A stretch of 64,000 bases of DNA, taken from Rhodococcus gordoniae. GTDB lineage: Bacteria > Actinomycetota > Actinomycetes > Mycobacteriales > Mycobacteriaceae. The stretch spans positions 30,762-94,761 of the forward strand of contig NZ_LPZN01000016.1 of NCBI RefSeq assembly GCF_001646655.1, in the 5' to 3' direction. The notes under the pieces are model-generated. The model was given only the letters and a program-made list of their open reading frames with translations, did not search any database and was not told the DNA's origin. Position 1 is the stretch's first letter. Every line of letters starts with the position of its first letter. A program made the position numbers and the translations under genes. Shown here piece after piece: positions 1-9,042 of this stretch.

Positions 1-430
1 TGTTGATGCACAGCACCACGTGCCGCACCCCGAGCAGCGACGCGAGGAAGGCGTGCCGGCGGGTCTGTTCGACGATGCCCTTGCGGGCGTCGACGAGGAC
101 GAGCGCCAGGTCGGCGGTGGACGCCCCGGTGACCATGTTGCGCGTGTACTGCTCGTGACCGGGAGTGTCGGCGATGACGAATGTTCTGTGCGCCGTAGCG
201 AAATAACGATAGGCGACGTCGATCGTGATGCCCTGCTCACGTTCGGCGCGCAGGCCGTCGGTGAGCAGCGCGAGGTCGGCGCGGTCGGACCCGCGGTCGA
301 GGCTCGTGCGGGTCACCGCCTCGAGCTGGTCCTCGAAGACCGCCTTCGAGTCGAACAACAGCCGGCCGATGAGCGTGGACTTGCCGTCGTCGACGCTGCC
401 GGCGGTCGCGATGCGCAGGAGGCGGGACAT
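1..430 (-). CDS. cysN: Sulfate adenylyltransferase subunit 1 (GTPase), N-terminal part, cut by window edge
   Basis: CysN is the GTPase subunit of ATP sulfurylase, which makes adenosine 5'-phosphosulfate (APS) from sulfate and ATP in the cytoplasm. About 143 residues are visible. They carry the EF-Tu-like P-loop GSVDDGKS (residues 11-18), the switch sequence EREQGITID (about 63-71) and the G3 motif DTPGH (88-92). The ATG overlaps the cysD stop as ATGA, so the two are translationally coupled. The rest of the gene, possibly fused to an APS kinase domain, lies beyond position 1 and cannot be judged. Confidence 0.96.
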   Translation of the reverse strand, partial: MSRLLRIATAGSVDDGKSTLIGRLLFDSKAVFEDQLEAVTRTSLDRGSDRADLALLTDGLRAEREQGITIDVAYRYFATAHRTFVIADTPGHEQYTRNMVTGASTADLALVLVDARKGIVEQTRRHAFLASLLGVRHVVLCIN

Positions 431-1362
431 CAGAAATATCCTTCCTTTTTGCGGTCTTCCATTCCGGCGTCGGAGATCCGGTCGTCCGCCCGGGTAGCGC
501 CGCGCTCGGTGACACGGCTCGCGGCGACCTCGGCGACCACCTCGTCCGCGGTGGCGGCGGCAGATTCGACGCAGCCGGTACACGTCGCGTCGCCGACCGT
601 GCGGAAGCGCACGAGACTTTCGCGCGGCACCTCTCCGCCGTGCAGGGTGAGAAACGGGTTGTGCGCGAGCAGCATTCCGTCACGTTCGACGACGGAACGC
701 CGGTGGGCGTAGTACAGGGAGGGGAGCTCGACGCCCTCGTCGCGGATGTAGCGCCAGATGTCGAGTTCGGTCCAGTTGGACAGCGGGAAGACCCGCATGT
801 GCTCGCCGCGGCGGTGCCGGCCGTTGTACAGGTGCCACAGTTCGGGGCGCTGTGCCTTCGGGTCCCACTGCCCGAATTCGTCGCGCAGGCTGAAGATTCG
901 TTCCTTGGCGCGAGCCTTCTCCTCGTCGCGACGGGCGCCACCGAAGACGGCGTCGAATCCCCCTTCCCGCAGAGCGCGCAGGAGGGTACCGGTCTGCAGC
1001 CGGTTGCGGGTGGCGTGCGGCCCGTCGTCCTCGACGGCACGCCCGGCGTCGAGGTCGTCCTGCACCGAGGCGACGATCAGCCGGAGCCCGAGGCGTTCGA
1101 CGGTGTGGTCGCGGAAGTCGATCACCTCGTCGAAGTTGTGTCCGGTGTCGATGTGCAACACGGGGAACGGAAGCGGCGCGGGCCAGAACGCCTTGGTGGC
1201 CACGTGCAGCATCACCGCGGAGTCCTTACCGCCGGAGAACAGCAGGACGGGCCGCGAGAAGGTCGCGGCGACCTCGCGGAAGATGTGCACGGACTCGGCC
1301 TCGAGCGCACCGAGCAGCGGCAGTTCGTAGATCGGTGGTCGTTGCGGCGGCACCGTGGTCAC
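430..1362 (-). CDS. cysD: Sulfate adenylyltransferase subunit 2
   Basis: CysD is the catalytic ATP-pyrophosphatase subunit of ATP sulfurylase and works with CysN in assimilatory sulfate activation. At 310 aa it is normal family length. The PP-loop SGGKDS is at residues 43-48, followed by HIDTGHNF (70-77) and the [13 protein letters not shown] segment typical of the family. An open frame extends upstream to 1521. I chose the GTG at 1362 because a GAGAGGGG ribosome-binding site lies just upstream and the extra N-terminus looks non-coding. It overlaps cysN by ATGA. The 18-bp palindrome at 1384-1401 lies 22 bp upstream and is the obvious candidate control site. Confidence 0.96.
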   Translation of the reverse strand: MTTVPPQRPPIYELPLLGALEAESVHIFREVAATFSRPVLLFSGGKDSAVMLHVATKAFWPAPLPFPVLHIDTGHNFDEVIDFRDHTVERLGLRLIVASVQDDLDAGRAVEDDGPHATRNRLQTGTLLRALREGGFDAVFGGARRDEEKARAKERIFSLRDEFGQWDPKAQRPELWHLYNGRHRRGEHMRVFPLSNWTELDIWRYIRDEGVELPSLYYAHRRSVVERDGMLLAHNPFLTLHGGEVPRESLVRFRTVGDATCTGCVESAAATADEVVAEVAASRVTERGATRADDRISDAGMEDRKKEGYF

Positions 1363-1383
1363 TCGCGCCCCTCTCACCCGGTG

Positions 1384-1401
1384 CGGTACACATGTGTACC
1401 G
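1384..1401. promoter_or_regulatory. Perfect 18-bp palindrome upstream of cysDN, probable operator
   Basis: CGGTACACATGTGTACCG reads the same on both strands with no spacer. It sits 22 bp upstream of the cysD start and between the cysD and IclR coding regions, whose 3' end is at 1478. A perfect dyad in this position usually binds a dimeric regulator. Which regulator is unknown: a sulfur- or cysteine-responsive repressor would fit the gene content, but this is inference. Confidence 0.6.
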
Positions 1402-1477
1402 ACGCGGTCGAAGATTACCCCGCAACAGTAGAACGAGTTTCAATTCCAGGTCAACGGGTGACCGCGGTGACCGTCCG

Positions 1478-2419
1478 TCAGCGCCCCGGCCGGCGTCCAC
1501 CGAGATCGACGGTGATCGCATCGGCGACCGCCACCAGCGCCGCGCCGCACCGCTCGATCCCGGCGGCGTCCACCTCCCGCTCGAGGTGGAGTGTGAGCAC
1601 GAGCGACTGGTGACCGTCCGGATCGTAGGCGGGGGCCGCCACGAGGTTGACCGCCCGCTTCTCCCCCGCGGCGAAGGCGTCGGGCGTCAGCACGCGCTCA
1701 CCGGGACTGGTCACGAGTTCCGCCAGCATCTCCCGCATCTCGGGTGCCAGGTCGTGCGAGACCACCCCCGCCATGAGCGCATACAGGCGGCGACCTCCGG
1801 GCGTGAGGGATTCGGCGAGATAGCCCGCGCGGCGACAGTCGGTGACGATCCGCCACAGGTCGTCGCGGTCGACGGACACGGGCAGGGTCGGCTCCCGCCG
1901 CAGCCACTGCTCGATGCGCTCGTCGGTGTCCCACAACACGTACATCAACCCCACCGGCGGTGCGAAGGGATACACCTCCCCCACCCGCGCCGCCGCAGCC
2001 GTGCCGTGCCCACCGACGACGTCGAGCACCGCGATGCGGTCGCCGACGACCGCCGACGCGGAGCACATCACGCCGAACTCCTCGACGAGTGCGGCGAGAT
2101 GCCGGCGCGCGACCGGCCCGGACGCGAATCCGCGCTGCGCGGCGCGTCCCGCGACGATCAGCGCCGGCCCGAGCCCGTAGGTCTTGTCGACGGGGTCGCG
2201 GATCAGATAACCGGCGTCGGTGAGCGCCGTGAGGATGCCCAGGCAGGTGGGCTTGCTCAGGTCGAGTTCGCGCGCCAGTTCCGACAATCCGAACCGGACG
2301 CCGGGTCGCGCGACGAGGTGGTCGAGGACCTGTACGACGCGCTCCGTGGGCGGCGACCGGCGGGCGGTCCCCGCCCCGGCAGCCGACTCCGCGAGCGCCT
2401 CGGTCTCGCGACGACCCAT
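1478..2419 (-). CDS. IclR-family transcriptional regulator
   Basis: The 313-aa protein has the IclR layout: an N-terminal winged helix-turn-helix (about residues 24-85, with LSELARELDLSKPTCLGIL) and a C-terminal ligand-binding domain (about 100-305). The ATG at 2419 is preceded by AGGGAGGG. It is divergent from the DUF1214-SDR-sulfotransferase operon, with 82 bp between the starts, so it most likely controls that operon, itself, or both. The ligand is not predictable from sequence. Its 3' end faces the upstream region of cysD, and both genes are on the minus strand. Confidence 0.93.
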   Translation of the reverse strand: MGRRETEALAESAAGAGTARRSPPTERVVQVLDHLVARPGVRFGLSELARELDLSKPTCLGILTALTDAGYLIRDPVDKTYGLGPALIVAGRAAQRGFASGPVARRHLAALVEEFGVMCSASAVVGDRIAVLDVVGGHGTAAAARVGEVYPFAPPVGLMYVLWDTDERIEQWLRREPTLPVSVDRDDLWRIVTDCRRAGYLAESLTPGGRRLYALMAGVVSHDLAPEMREMLAELVTSPGERVLTPDAFAAGEKRAVNLVAAPAYDPDGHQSLVLTLHLEREVDAAGIERCGAALVAVADAITVDLGGRRPGR

Positions 2420-2501
2420 TGACCCTCCCTGGAACACGTTCTACTCTCGGCGCAACGGAAGACTACCGCAGCGGTACATATTTGGACCACAGGAGTTCGC
2501 A

Positions 2502-3668
2502 GTGCTCACCGATCCGCTCACCGCGGCGATAGCCGAGGCCGAGAAACTCGTCGCCACCGCCCCCCACATCCGCACCGAGCAGGACCTCGTCGAGGGATAC
2601 GGCTATCTGGCCGGTGGGATCTCCGCGTGCGTCCACGCCACGTTCGCGTACAGCCGCTCCCATCCGGTCTTCGTCACCGGCACCGGCCCCTACACGAAGA
2701 TGGGCCTCGACAATCCCGACACCCTGTACTGGGGCGCGTCGATCCGAGACGACGCCGAGTACGTCGTCACCGGGCGCCGCGGCACGACCTGCGACCTCAG
2801 CTTCCAGGTGCTGGCCGGCAACTACACGGACGCCGAGGTACCCGGCAACGTCACGGCCTTCGACGACCGCGCACTGACCATCGCCGACGACGGCACCTTC
2901 GAGGTGCGGTTCGGTCCCGGCCCCCGCGACCCGGATCGGAACTACTTCCCGCTCGCGCCCGGCTCGTCGCAGCTCGTCGTCCGCGAGGTCTACAGCGACT
3001 GGACGCAACGCCGCGGCACGCTGGGCATCCACCGGCTCGACAGCCTCGGCGTCCCGGCCCCCGAACCCACCCACCAGGACGTGGTCACCCGTTACGAACG
3101 TGCCGGTCGCGCGCTGGTCTCGCGGGTGAAGACCTGGCTGCAGTTCCCCGAGTGGTTCTACCTGAAGCTGCCGGTGAACACGGTGACGGAACCACGCCGC
3201 ACCCCCGGCGGTCTGGACACGCAGTACTCGTCCGTCGGGCACTACGAACTCGGCGACGACGAGGCGATGGTCCTGACCCTCCCCGCGAGCGACGCGCCCT
3301 ATCTGGGCTTCCAGATCGGCAGCCTCTGGTACATCTCCCTGGACTACATCCATCACCAGACCTCCCTGAACAACAGCCAGGCGCAGGTCGATCCCGACGG
3401 GATGGTCCGGATCGTGGTCTCGGCCCGCAATCCGGGACTGACGAACTGGGTCGAGACCCTCGGCCGCAGCCGCGGGATCCTGCAGTTCCGCTGGCAGCGC
3501 CTCGATCGCGAACTGACCGCGGCCGACGGCCCGACCGCCGAGGTGGTGCCGGTCGATCGGCTCTCCGAGGTCCTGCCCTTCCACGAGTCGAACCGCATCA
3601 CCCCCGACGCCTGGGCGCAGCGCATCGCGGACCGCCAGCGGGGCGTCGCCGATCGGATGCTCGGATGA
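2502..3668 (+). CDS. DUF1214 domain-containing protein
   Basis: This 388-aa soluble protein belongs to the DUF1214 family. The diagnostic C-terminal half contains WYISLDYIHHQTSLN near residues 278-292 and a proline/aromatic-rich region before it (FPEWFYLKLP). No signal peptide or membrane helix is seen. The GTG at 2502 has AGGAG 7 nt upstream; the frame is open further upstream, but that part lies over the divergent promoter and the iclR start. Its stop overlaps the next ATG (ATGA), coupling it to the SDR gene. The biochemical function is not established for the family. Genomic pairing with an SDR and a sulfotransferase suggests lipid or xenobiotic metabolism, as inference only. Confidence 0.85.
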   Translation: MLTDPLTAAIAEAEKLVATAPHIRTEQDLVEGYGYLAGGISACVHATFAYSRSHPVFVTGTGPYTKMGLDNPDTLYWGASIRDDAEYVVTGRRGTTCDLSFQVLAGNYTDAEVPGNVTAFDDRALTIADDGTFEVRFGPGPRDPDRNYFPLAPGSSQLVVREVYSDWTQRRGTLGIHRLDSLGVPAPEPTHQDVVTRYERAGRALVSRVKTWLQFPEWFYLKLPVNTVTEPRRTPGGLDTQYSSVGHYELGDDEAMVLTLPASDAPYLGFQIGSLWYISLDYIHHQTSLNNSQAQVDPDGMVRIVVSARNPGLTNWVETLGRSRGILQFRWQRLDRELTAADGPTAEVVPVDRLSEVLPFHESNRITPDAWAQRIADRQRGVADRMLG

Positions 3669-4456
3669 GCGCGACAGCGGGACTGCTCCGCGACCGAGTC
3701 GTCGTGATCTCCGGGGTCGGCCCGGGACTGGGACGCACGCTCGCGCTGCGGTGCGCCGAGCACGGCGCCGACGTGGTGCTCGCCGCCCGGACCCGGGAGC
3801 GGCTCGAGAAGGTTGCAGCGGAAGTCGAGGGCACGGGCCGCCGGGCACTGGTCGTACCCACCGACATCACCGACGACGAATCCGCCGCCGCACTCGTCGA
3901 GAGGGTGGTCTCGGAATTCGGACGGGCCGACGTGCTCGTGAACAACGCTTTCTCCGTTCCGTCGATGAAGCCGTTGGCTCGCACCGATTTCCAGCAGATC
4001 CGGGACAGTGTGGAGCTCACCGTCCTCGGCGCATTGCGACTCACCCAGTTGTTCGCCCCCGCCCTCGCCGAATCGGCCGGTGCGGTGATCAACATCAATT
4101 CGATGGTGCTGCGGCACTCCCAGGAACGTTACGGCAGTTACAAACTCGCGAAGTCGGCACTGCTGGCGATGTCCCGATCCCTCGCGACCGAACTCGGAGT
4201 CCAGGGCATCCGGGTGAACTCTGTTGCGCCGGGCTATATCTGGGGTCCGATCCTGCAAGGGTACTTCGAACACCAGGCGGACAAATACGGTACCACCGTC
4301 GAACAGATCTACGAGCACACCGCCGCCGCCTCCGATCTGAAGCGTCTCCCGACCACCGAGGAGATCGCGGATGCGGTGATCTTCCTGGCCTCGCCGATGG
4401 CGTCGGCGATCACCGGCCAGTGCCTCGACGTCAACTGCGGCGAATACCACCACTGA
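3665..4456 (+). CDS. Short-chain dehydrogenase/reductase
   Basis: A classical 263-aa SDR. The nucleotide-binding glycine motif GVGPGLGR is at residues 17-24, the NNAFS motif at 93-97 (family NNAG, so one change), catalytic Ser146 in NINSM, and YGSYK at 156-160 giving the Tyr-x3-Lys pair. The C-terminal PMASAITGQCLDVNCGEYHH matches the usual SDR ending. It oxidises or reduces a hydroxyl/keto group with NAD(P); the substrate is unknown. It overlaps the upstream gene by ATGA and lies 12 bp before the sulfotransferase, so all three are one operon. Confidence 0.93.
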   Translation: MSATAGLLRDRVVVISGVGPGLGRTLALRCAEHGADVVLAARTRERLEKVAAEVEGTGRRALVVPTDITDDESAAALVERVVSEFGRADVLVNNAFSVPSMKPLARTDFQQIRDSVELTVLGALRLTQLFAPALAESAGAVININSMVLRHSQERYGSYKLAKSALLAMSRSLATELGVQGIRVNSVAPGYIWGPILQGYFEHQADKYGTTVEQIYEHTAAASDLKRLPTTEEIADAVIFLASPMASAITGQCLDVNCGEYHH

Positions 4457-4468
4457 ACGGGACAGCAC

Positions 4469-5617
4469 ATGAGCGAACGCACCACCGTCGGCACCGCCCC
4501 GGATCTGCATGCCTCCGCGACCCGCCTGACGGGCCTGACCGATTTCGGCGACGACGCCTACCTCGACGGACTCGAGGTGCTGCTCGAATCGTATGCGCGG
4601 GACGAGAAGCTCACCCCGCTCGGCAGCAAGATGTCGCGGGTCTTCCTGCGCGGCGCCCTCGTGGCGCGGTTGCTGTCGGAATCTGCCTGGGCCGCCCATC
4701 CCGAGCACACGGACGTCCCGATCACCCGGCCGATCTTCGTCACCGGCCTGCCCCGCACCGGAACGACGGCACTGCACCGCCTGCTCGCCGCGGATCCCGC
4801 CCACCAGGGGCTCGAGATGTGGCTGACGGAGATGCCGCAGCCCCGGCCGCCCCGCGAGACCTGGGCGGAGAACCCGGTGTTCGCCGGTATCGAGGCCGGA
4901 TTCGCGCAGCACCACGTCGAGCACCCCGAGTTCATGGGTGTGCACTACATGTCCGCCGCCGAGGTCGAGGAATGCTGGCAGTTGCTGCGCCAGTCGTTCC
5001 GGTCGATCTCCTACGAGTGCCTGGCCCACCTGCCCACCTACTCGCAATGGCTTGCCGGGCAGGACTGGACCGCGGCGTATGCCCGGCATCGGAGGAACCT
5101 GCAGCTCATCGGGCTTCCCGATGCCGGCAAGCGGTGGGTGCTGAAGAATCCCAGTCACCTGTTCGCACTGGACGAACTGCTCGAGGTGTACCCGGACGCG
5201 CTCGTCGTCGTCACCCATCGCGATCCGCGTACCGTCATCCCGTCGGTGTGCAGCCTCGCGGCGCAGGCCACAGAGGGGTGGTCCGAGGCGTTCGTCGGAG
5301 AGACGATCGGTCGCAGTCAGCTCGATCTCTGGGCACGGGGTTTCGACGATTTCACCGAGGCGCGCCGCCGACACGATCCTGCCCGTTTCGTCGACGTGGA
5401 CTACCGGGATTTCGTCGCCGATCCGCTCGGCACCGTCGGGGGCCTGTACGACCGGTTCGGTCTGCCGTTCACTGCGGAGGCCGAACACGCGATGACCGCA
5501 CTGCACGAAGAAAGCCGCAGCGGGGCAAGGAAACCCGCACACCGGTACACCCTCGAGGAGTTCGGGCTGAGTGTGGGCGAGGTCGACGAGCGTTTCCGCG
5601 ACTACGCATACCGCTGA
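4469..5617 (+). CDS. Sulfotransferase family protein
   Basis: The 382-aa protein has the PAPS 5'-phosphosulfate-binding loop TGLPRTGTT (residues 92-100) and the downstream LKNPSHLFAL and VVTHRDPRTVIPS segments that bind the 3'-phosphate. This is the Sulfotransfer_3 type common in mycobacteria and rhodococci. It would move a sulfuryl group from PAPS to a hydroxyl or amine acceptor, which is unknown. It is the last gene of the operon that starts at 2502. The nearby cysDN genes supply the PAPS precursor, but the two units are separated by the iclR gene. Confidence 0.9.
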   Translation: MSERTTVGTAPDLHASATRLTGLTDFGDDAYLDGLEVLLESYARDEKLTPLGSKMSRVFLRGALVARLLSESAWAAHPEHTDVPITRPIFVTGLPRTGTTALHRLLAADPAHQGLEMWLTEMPQPRPPRETWAENPVFAGIEAGFAQHHVEHPEFMGVHYMSAAEVEECWQLLRQSFRSISYECLAHLPTYSQWLAGQDWTAAYARHRRNLQLIGLPDAGKRWVLKNPSHLFALDELLEVYPDALVVVTHRDPRTVIPSVCSLAAQATEGWSEAFVGETIGRSQLDLWARGFDDFTEARRRHDPARFVDVDYRDFVADPLGTVGGLYDRFGLPFTAEAEHAMTALHEESRSGARKPAHRYTLEEFGLSVGEVDERFRDYAYR

Positions 5618-5689
5618 ACCCGGCAGGAACGGCACCGGAAACCGGTGTGCCCTGGCTACCTGCGCGTTCGTCCGTGGGATGATGGAGAC

Positions 5690-6217
5690 ATGCCCGCACC
5701 ACTCCCCCTCGACCCCATCGCCGAAGCCCACCGCCAGTGGACCGCCCACGGCTGGGGCGAAGTCGCCGACGGCATGGCCGCGGTCACCTCGGTGATGCGG
5801 GCGCAGCAGATCATGATGGCGCGGGTCGAGGAGGTGCTCAAACCCTTCGGCCTGACCTTCGCCCGTTACGAACTGCTCACGCTGCTGCATTTCACCAGGT
5901 CCGGAGCGTTGCCGATGGCGAAGGCCAGCGCGCGCCTGCAGGTGCACCCCACCAGCGTCACCAACGCCGTCGACCGCCTCGAGAAGGCCGGGCTGGTCCG
6001 GCGCACCCCGCATCCGAGCGATCGACGGGCCACTCTCATCGAACTCACCGACGAGGGACGGGCATCGGCGATCCAGGCGACCGAGAAGCTCAACACGGAG
6101 GTCTTCGCCCGGCCCGGCATTCCCGAGGGGCACATCGACACGTTGTTGCGCATCCTCGCGACGATGCGGCACGACGCCGGCGACTTCGACACCGGCGGTG
6201 CGCCTTCCAAGTGGTGA
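5690..6217 (+). CDS. MarR-family transcriptional regulator
   Basis: A 175-aa MarR-type winged-helix protein. The helix-turn-helix is around LPMAKASARLQVHPTSVTNAVDRLEKAGLV, followed by the wing RRTPHPSDRRATLIELT. I chose the ATG at 5690 (MPAPLPLD) over an in-frame upstream ATG at 5645, because GATGGAG precedes it and the upstream stretch looks like promoter. It stands alone after the sulfotransferase and converges with the valine operon across a strong hairpin. Target genes are not evident. MarR proteins normally bind a small phenolic or acyl-CoA ligand. Confidence 0.92.
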   Translation: MPAPLPLDPIAEAHRQWTAHGWGEVADGMAAVTSVMRAQQIMMARVEEVLKPFGLTFARYELLTLLHFTRSGALPMAKASARLQVHPTSVTNAVDRLEKAGLVRRTPHPSDRRATLIELTDEGRASAIQATEKLNTEVFARPGIPEGHIDTLLRILATMRHDAGDFDTGGAPSKW

Positions 6218-6247
6218 GGCGCGAGAACGGTCGAATGCCGAAAACGA

Positions 6248-6277
6248 GAAGGGCCGCCCCGTTCGGGGCGGCCCTTC
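6248..6277. terminator. Bidirectional hairpin between marR and the valine operon
   Basis: A perfect 13-bp stem with a GTTC loop lies between two convergent genes. The core is GGGCCGCCCC followed by its complement, and the A and T bases at the stem ends give short U runs in both directions. It is placed 30 bp after the marR stop and 22 bp after the echA stop. Confidence 0.88.
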
Positions 6278-6299
6278 GTCGCATGCGGGGTGATGCCTG

Positions 6300-7076
6300 T
6301 CAGGCGTGCTTGAACTCCGGCGCGCGCTTCTCGACGAAGGCCGCCATGCCTTCCTTCTGGTCGGCGGTGGCGAACGTCGAATGGAACACGCGGCGCTCGA
6401 ACTTCACGCCCTCGGCCAGCGTCGTCTCGAAGGACCGGTTGACGGCCTCCTTCGCCATGATCGCGACAGGCAGCGACATCGACGCGATGGTCGTCGCCGT
6501 CTCGAGAGCCACGTCGAACAGTTCCGCGGCGGGAACGATGCGCGAGACGAGTCCGGCGCGCTCGGCCTCCTCGGCGTCCATGTTGCGTCCGGTCAGACAC
6601 ATGTCCATGGCTTTGGCCTTGCCCACCGCGCGGGTGAGGCGCTGCGATCCGCCGATACCGGGGATGACGCCGAGCTTGATCTCGGGCTGACCGAACTTGG
6701 CGGTGTCGGACGCGATGATGAAGTCGCACAGCATCGCCAGCTCGCAGCCGCCGCCGAGCGCGTAACCCGACACCGCGGCGACGATCGGCTTGCGGACGGA
6801 CGAGAGCCGATCCCACTGCGAGAACAGATCTTCCGCGTACGCCTCGGCAAAGGTCTTCGGCGCCATCTCCTTGATGTCGGCGCCGGCGGCGAACGCCTTC
6901 TCCGACCCGGTGAGCAGGATCGCACCGATCTCGCTGTCCGCGTCGAGTTCCTCGACGGCAGCAACGACCTCGCGCATCAACTGGCTGTTGAGCGCGTTGA
7001 GCGCCTTCGGCCGGTTGAGGGTGACGATGCCGACGCGGCCCTTGCGGTCGAGCAGGATGGTCTCGAAATCTGTCAC
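6300..7076 (-). CDS. Enoyl-CoA hydratase, probable methacrylyl-CoA hydratase
   Basis: A 258-aa crotonase. [10 protein letters not shown] (21-30), the oxyanion region [12 protein letters not shown] (104-115) and the two catalytic glutamates Glu112 and Glu132, 20 residues apart as in rat crotonase, are all present. As the last gene of the valine-degradation operon it most likely hydrates methacrylyl-CoA to 3-hydroxyisobutyryl-CoA. The GTG start overlaps the mmsB stop. A broader fatty-acid hydratase role cannot be excluded. Confidence 0.93.
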   Translation of the reverse strand: MTDFETILLDRKGRVGIVTLNRPKALNALNSQLMREVVAAVEELDADSEIGAILLTGSEKAFAAGADIKEMAPKTFAEAYAEDLFSQWDRLSSVRKPIVAAVSGYALGGGCELAMLCDFIIASDTAKFGQPEIKLGVIPGIGGSQRLTRAVGKAKAMDMCLTGRNMDAEEAERAGLVSRIVPAAELFDVALETATTIASMSLPVAIMAKEAVNRSFETTLAEGVKFERRVFHSTFATADQKEGMAAFVEKRAPEFKHA

Positions 7077-7981
7077 TTGCTGTCCTTCGCGGTCGAGCGG
7101 TCTCGGATATCGGTGATGATGGCGGAGAAGTCGAGTCCTCCACCACCCTCGGTATTGAAACGATGGTAGAGCTCGGCTGCCCGCAACCCGAGTTCGGCTT
7201 CGACACCGTTGGACCGCACCGCGTTCGCGGCCAGTCCGAGATCCTTGTCCATGAGCGCGGCCGCGAAACCCGGCTGGTAGTCGTTGTTCGCGGGCGTGGT
7301 CGGGACCGGCCCCGGCACCGGGCAGTTGCTCGTCAGCGCCCAGCACTGCCCGGACGCGTTGGACGCGACGTCGAACAGTGCCTGGTTGTCGAGGCCGAGC
7401 TTCTCGCCGAGGACGAAGGCCTCGCTGATGGCGATCATCGAGATGCCCAGGATCATGTTGTTGCAGATCTTCGCGGCCTGGCCGTTGCCCGATCCACCGC
7501 AGTGGACGATCTTGCGTCCCATCGCCTCGAGCAGGGGTTGCGCGGTGGCGAAGTCGTCCTCGCTGCCGCCGACCATGAAGGCGAGCGTCCCTGCCGTGGC
7601 TCCGGCGACACCCCCGGAGACCGGTGCGTCGACGGCGCGGTGGCCGGCCTCGTGCGCCTTTTCCGCGGCGGCGCGGGCGTCGGCGACGTCGATGGTCGAG
7701 CTGTCGACGAACAGCGTGTCCGGCTCGGCGGCGGGCAGGATCTCGTCGTACAGGTCGAGGACGAGTTTGCCGTTCGGCAGCATGGTGATCACGACCTCGG
7801 CGCCACGCACCGCGTCGACAGCGGCCTCGGCGACGGTGATGCCGTTCTTCGTGGCCTCTTCCTGCGCAGCGGGAACCGGGTCGTAACCCGTGACGGTGTA
7901 CCCGGCGCGGACCAGGTTCGCGGCCATCGGTCCGCCCATGTGTCCGAGGCCGAGGAAGGCGACGGCGGGAAGTGCACTCAT
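7073..7981 (-). CDS. mmsB: 3-hydroxyisobutyrate dehydrogenase
   Basis: MmsB oxidises 3-hydroxyisobutyrate to methylmalonate semialdehyde with NAD. The 302-aa protein has the dinucleotide fold GLGHMG (11-16), the substrate-binding [16 protein letters not shown] (118-132), and catalytic Lys171 with Asn175 in [11 protein letters not shown]. It overlaps the upstream hydrolase by ATGA and the downstream hydratase by GTGA, so it is tightly coupled in the operon. Confidence 0.95.
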   Translation of the reverse strand: MSALPAVAFLGLGHMGGPMAANLVRAGYTVTGYDPVPAAQEEATKNGITVAEAAVDAVRGAEVVITMLPNGKLVLDLYDEILPAAEPDTLFVDSSTIDVADARAAAEKAHEAGHRAVDAPVSGGVAGATAGTLAFMVGGSEDDFATAQPLLEAMGRKIVHCGGSGNGQAAKICNNMILGISMIAISEAFVLGEKLGLDNQALFDVASNASGQCWALTSNCPVPGPVPTTPANNDYQPGFAAALMDKDLGLAANAVRSNGVEAELGLRAAELYHRFNTEGGGGLDFSAIITDIRDRSTAKDSK

Positions 7982-9042
7982 CGGTCGTTCTCCTTGGGAG
8001 CGGCGAGCCCGAGTTCGAGATCGCCGAGCGGCTGGAAGTAGGCGTCGACGTCGGCCTCGGTGACATCGGCGAGGGTGGCCGGCGACCACTGCGGGTTGCG
8101 GTCCTTGTCGACGACCTGCGCGCGGATGCCCTCGACGAGGTCGTGCGACTTCAGCGAGGCGGCCGAGACCCGGAACTCCTCGTTCAGCACCTCTTCGAGG
8201 CTGCCGAGCTGCCGGGCGTGCCGCAGCGACCGCAGGGTCACCTTCAGCGCGACAGGCGATTTCGAGAGCACCTGATCGGCGGTCTCGCGTGCCTCCGGCA
8301 CGTCCGAGGCCCGGAGGCGCTCGACGATCTCGTCGACGGTGTCGGCGGAGTACGCCGCGTCGATCCACTCACGCTGAGCGAGCAGCGCCGATTCGGGTGC
8401 GGGCTGCGAGTATTCGGCGAGTGCGTCCTCCACCGAGCCGGACTCGAGTGCGGCGACGAACTTGTCGAGCGCCTCGGACGGCAGGTAGTGGTCGGCGAAA
8501 CCCAGGGCGATGGCGTCGCCGGCCTTCATCCGCCCGGTGGTCAGCGCGATGTGGGTACCGATCTCGCCGGGTGTGCGCGAGAGCAGGTAGGTGCCGCCGA
8601 CGTCGGGGACGAATCCGATTCCGGTCTCGGGCATGGCGATGCTCGAACGTTCGGTGACGATCCGGACGTTGCCGTGCGCCGAGATCCCGACGCCGCCGCC
8701 CATGACGATGCCGTCCATGATCGCGATGTACGGCTTCGGGTAGCGGCCGATGGCGGCGTTGAGGATGTACTCGTCGCGCCAGAAGTCCTGCGATCCCGTG
8801 CCGCCGTCCTTGGCGTCGTGGTAGATCGAGACGATGTCGCCGCCGGCGCACAGGCCGCGTTCACCGGCACCGCGTACCAGCACGGCACGCACCGAGTCGT
8901 CGTTCTCCCAGGCGTTCAGGGCCTTCGACATCTCGAGGACCATGGCGTGGTTGAGGGCGTTGATGGCCTTGGGCCGGTTGAGCGTGATACGGCCGATGCC
9001 GTCCTTCACGTCGATGAGGATCTCGGGTTCCTGCCCGGTCAT
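7978..9042 (-). CDS. 3-hydroxyisobutyryl-CoA hydrolase
   Basis: A crotonase-fold thioesterase of 354 aa, longer than ordinary hydratases, as expected for HIBCH. The family signature [13 protein letters not shown] is at residues 138-150 with Glu139 and Asp147, and [10 protein letters not shown] near the N-terminus. It releases free 3-hydroxyisobutyrate from the CoA ester, the step just before MmsB. The ATG overlaps the stop of the acyl-CoA dehydrogenase gene. Confidence 0.94.
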   Translation of the reverse strand: MTGQEPEILIDVKDGIGRITLNRPKAINALNHAMVLEMSKALNAWENDDSVRAVLVRGAGERGLCAGGDIVSIYHDAKDGGTGSQDFWRDEYILNAAIGRYPKPYIAIMDGIVMGGGVGISAHGNVRIVTERSSIAMPETGIGFVPDVGGTYLLSRTPGEIGTHIALTTGRMKAGDAIALGFADHYLPSEALDKFVAALESGSVEDALAEYSQPAPESALLAQREWIDAAYSADTVDEIVERLRASDVPEARETADQVLSKSPVALKVTLRSLRHARQLGSLEEVLNEEFRVSAASLKSHDLVEGIRAQVVDKDRNPQWSPATLADVTEADVDAYFQPLGDLELGLAAPKENDR

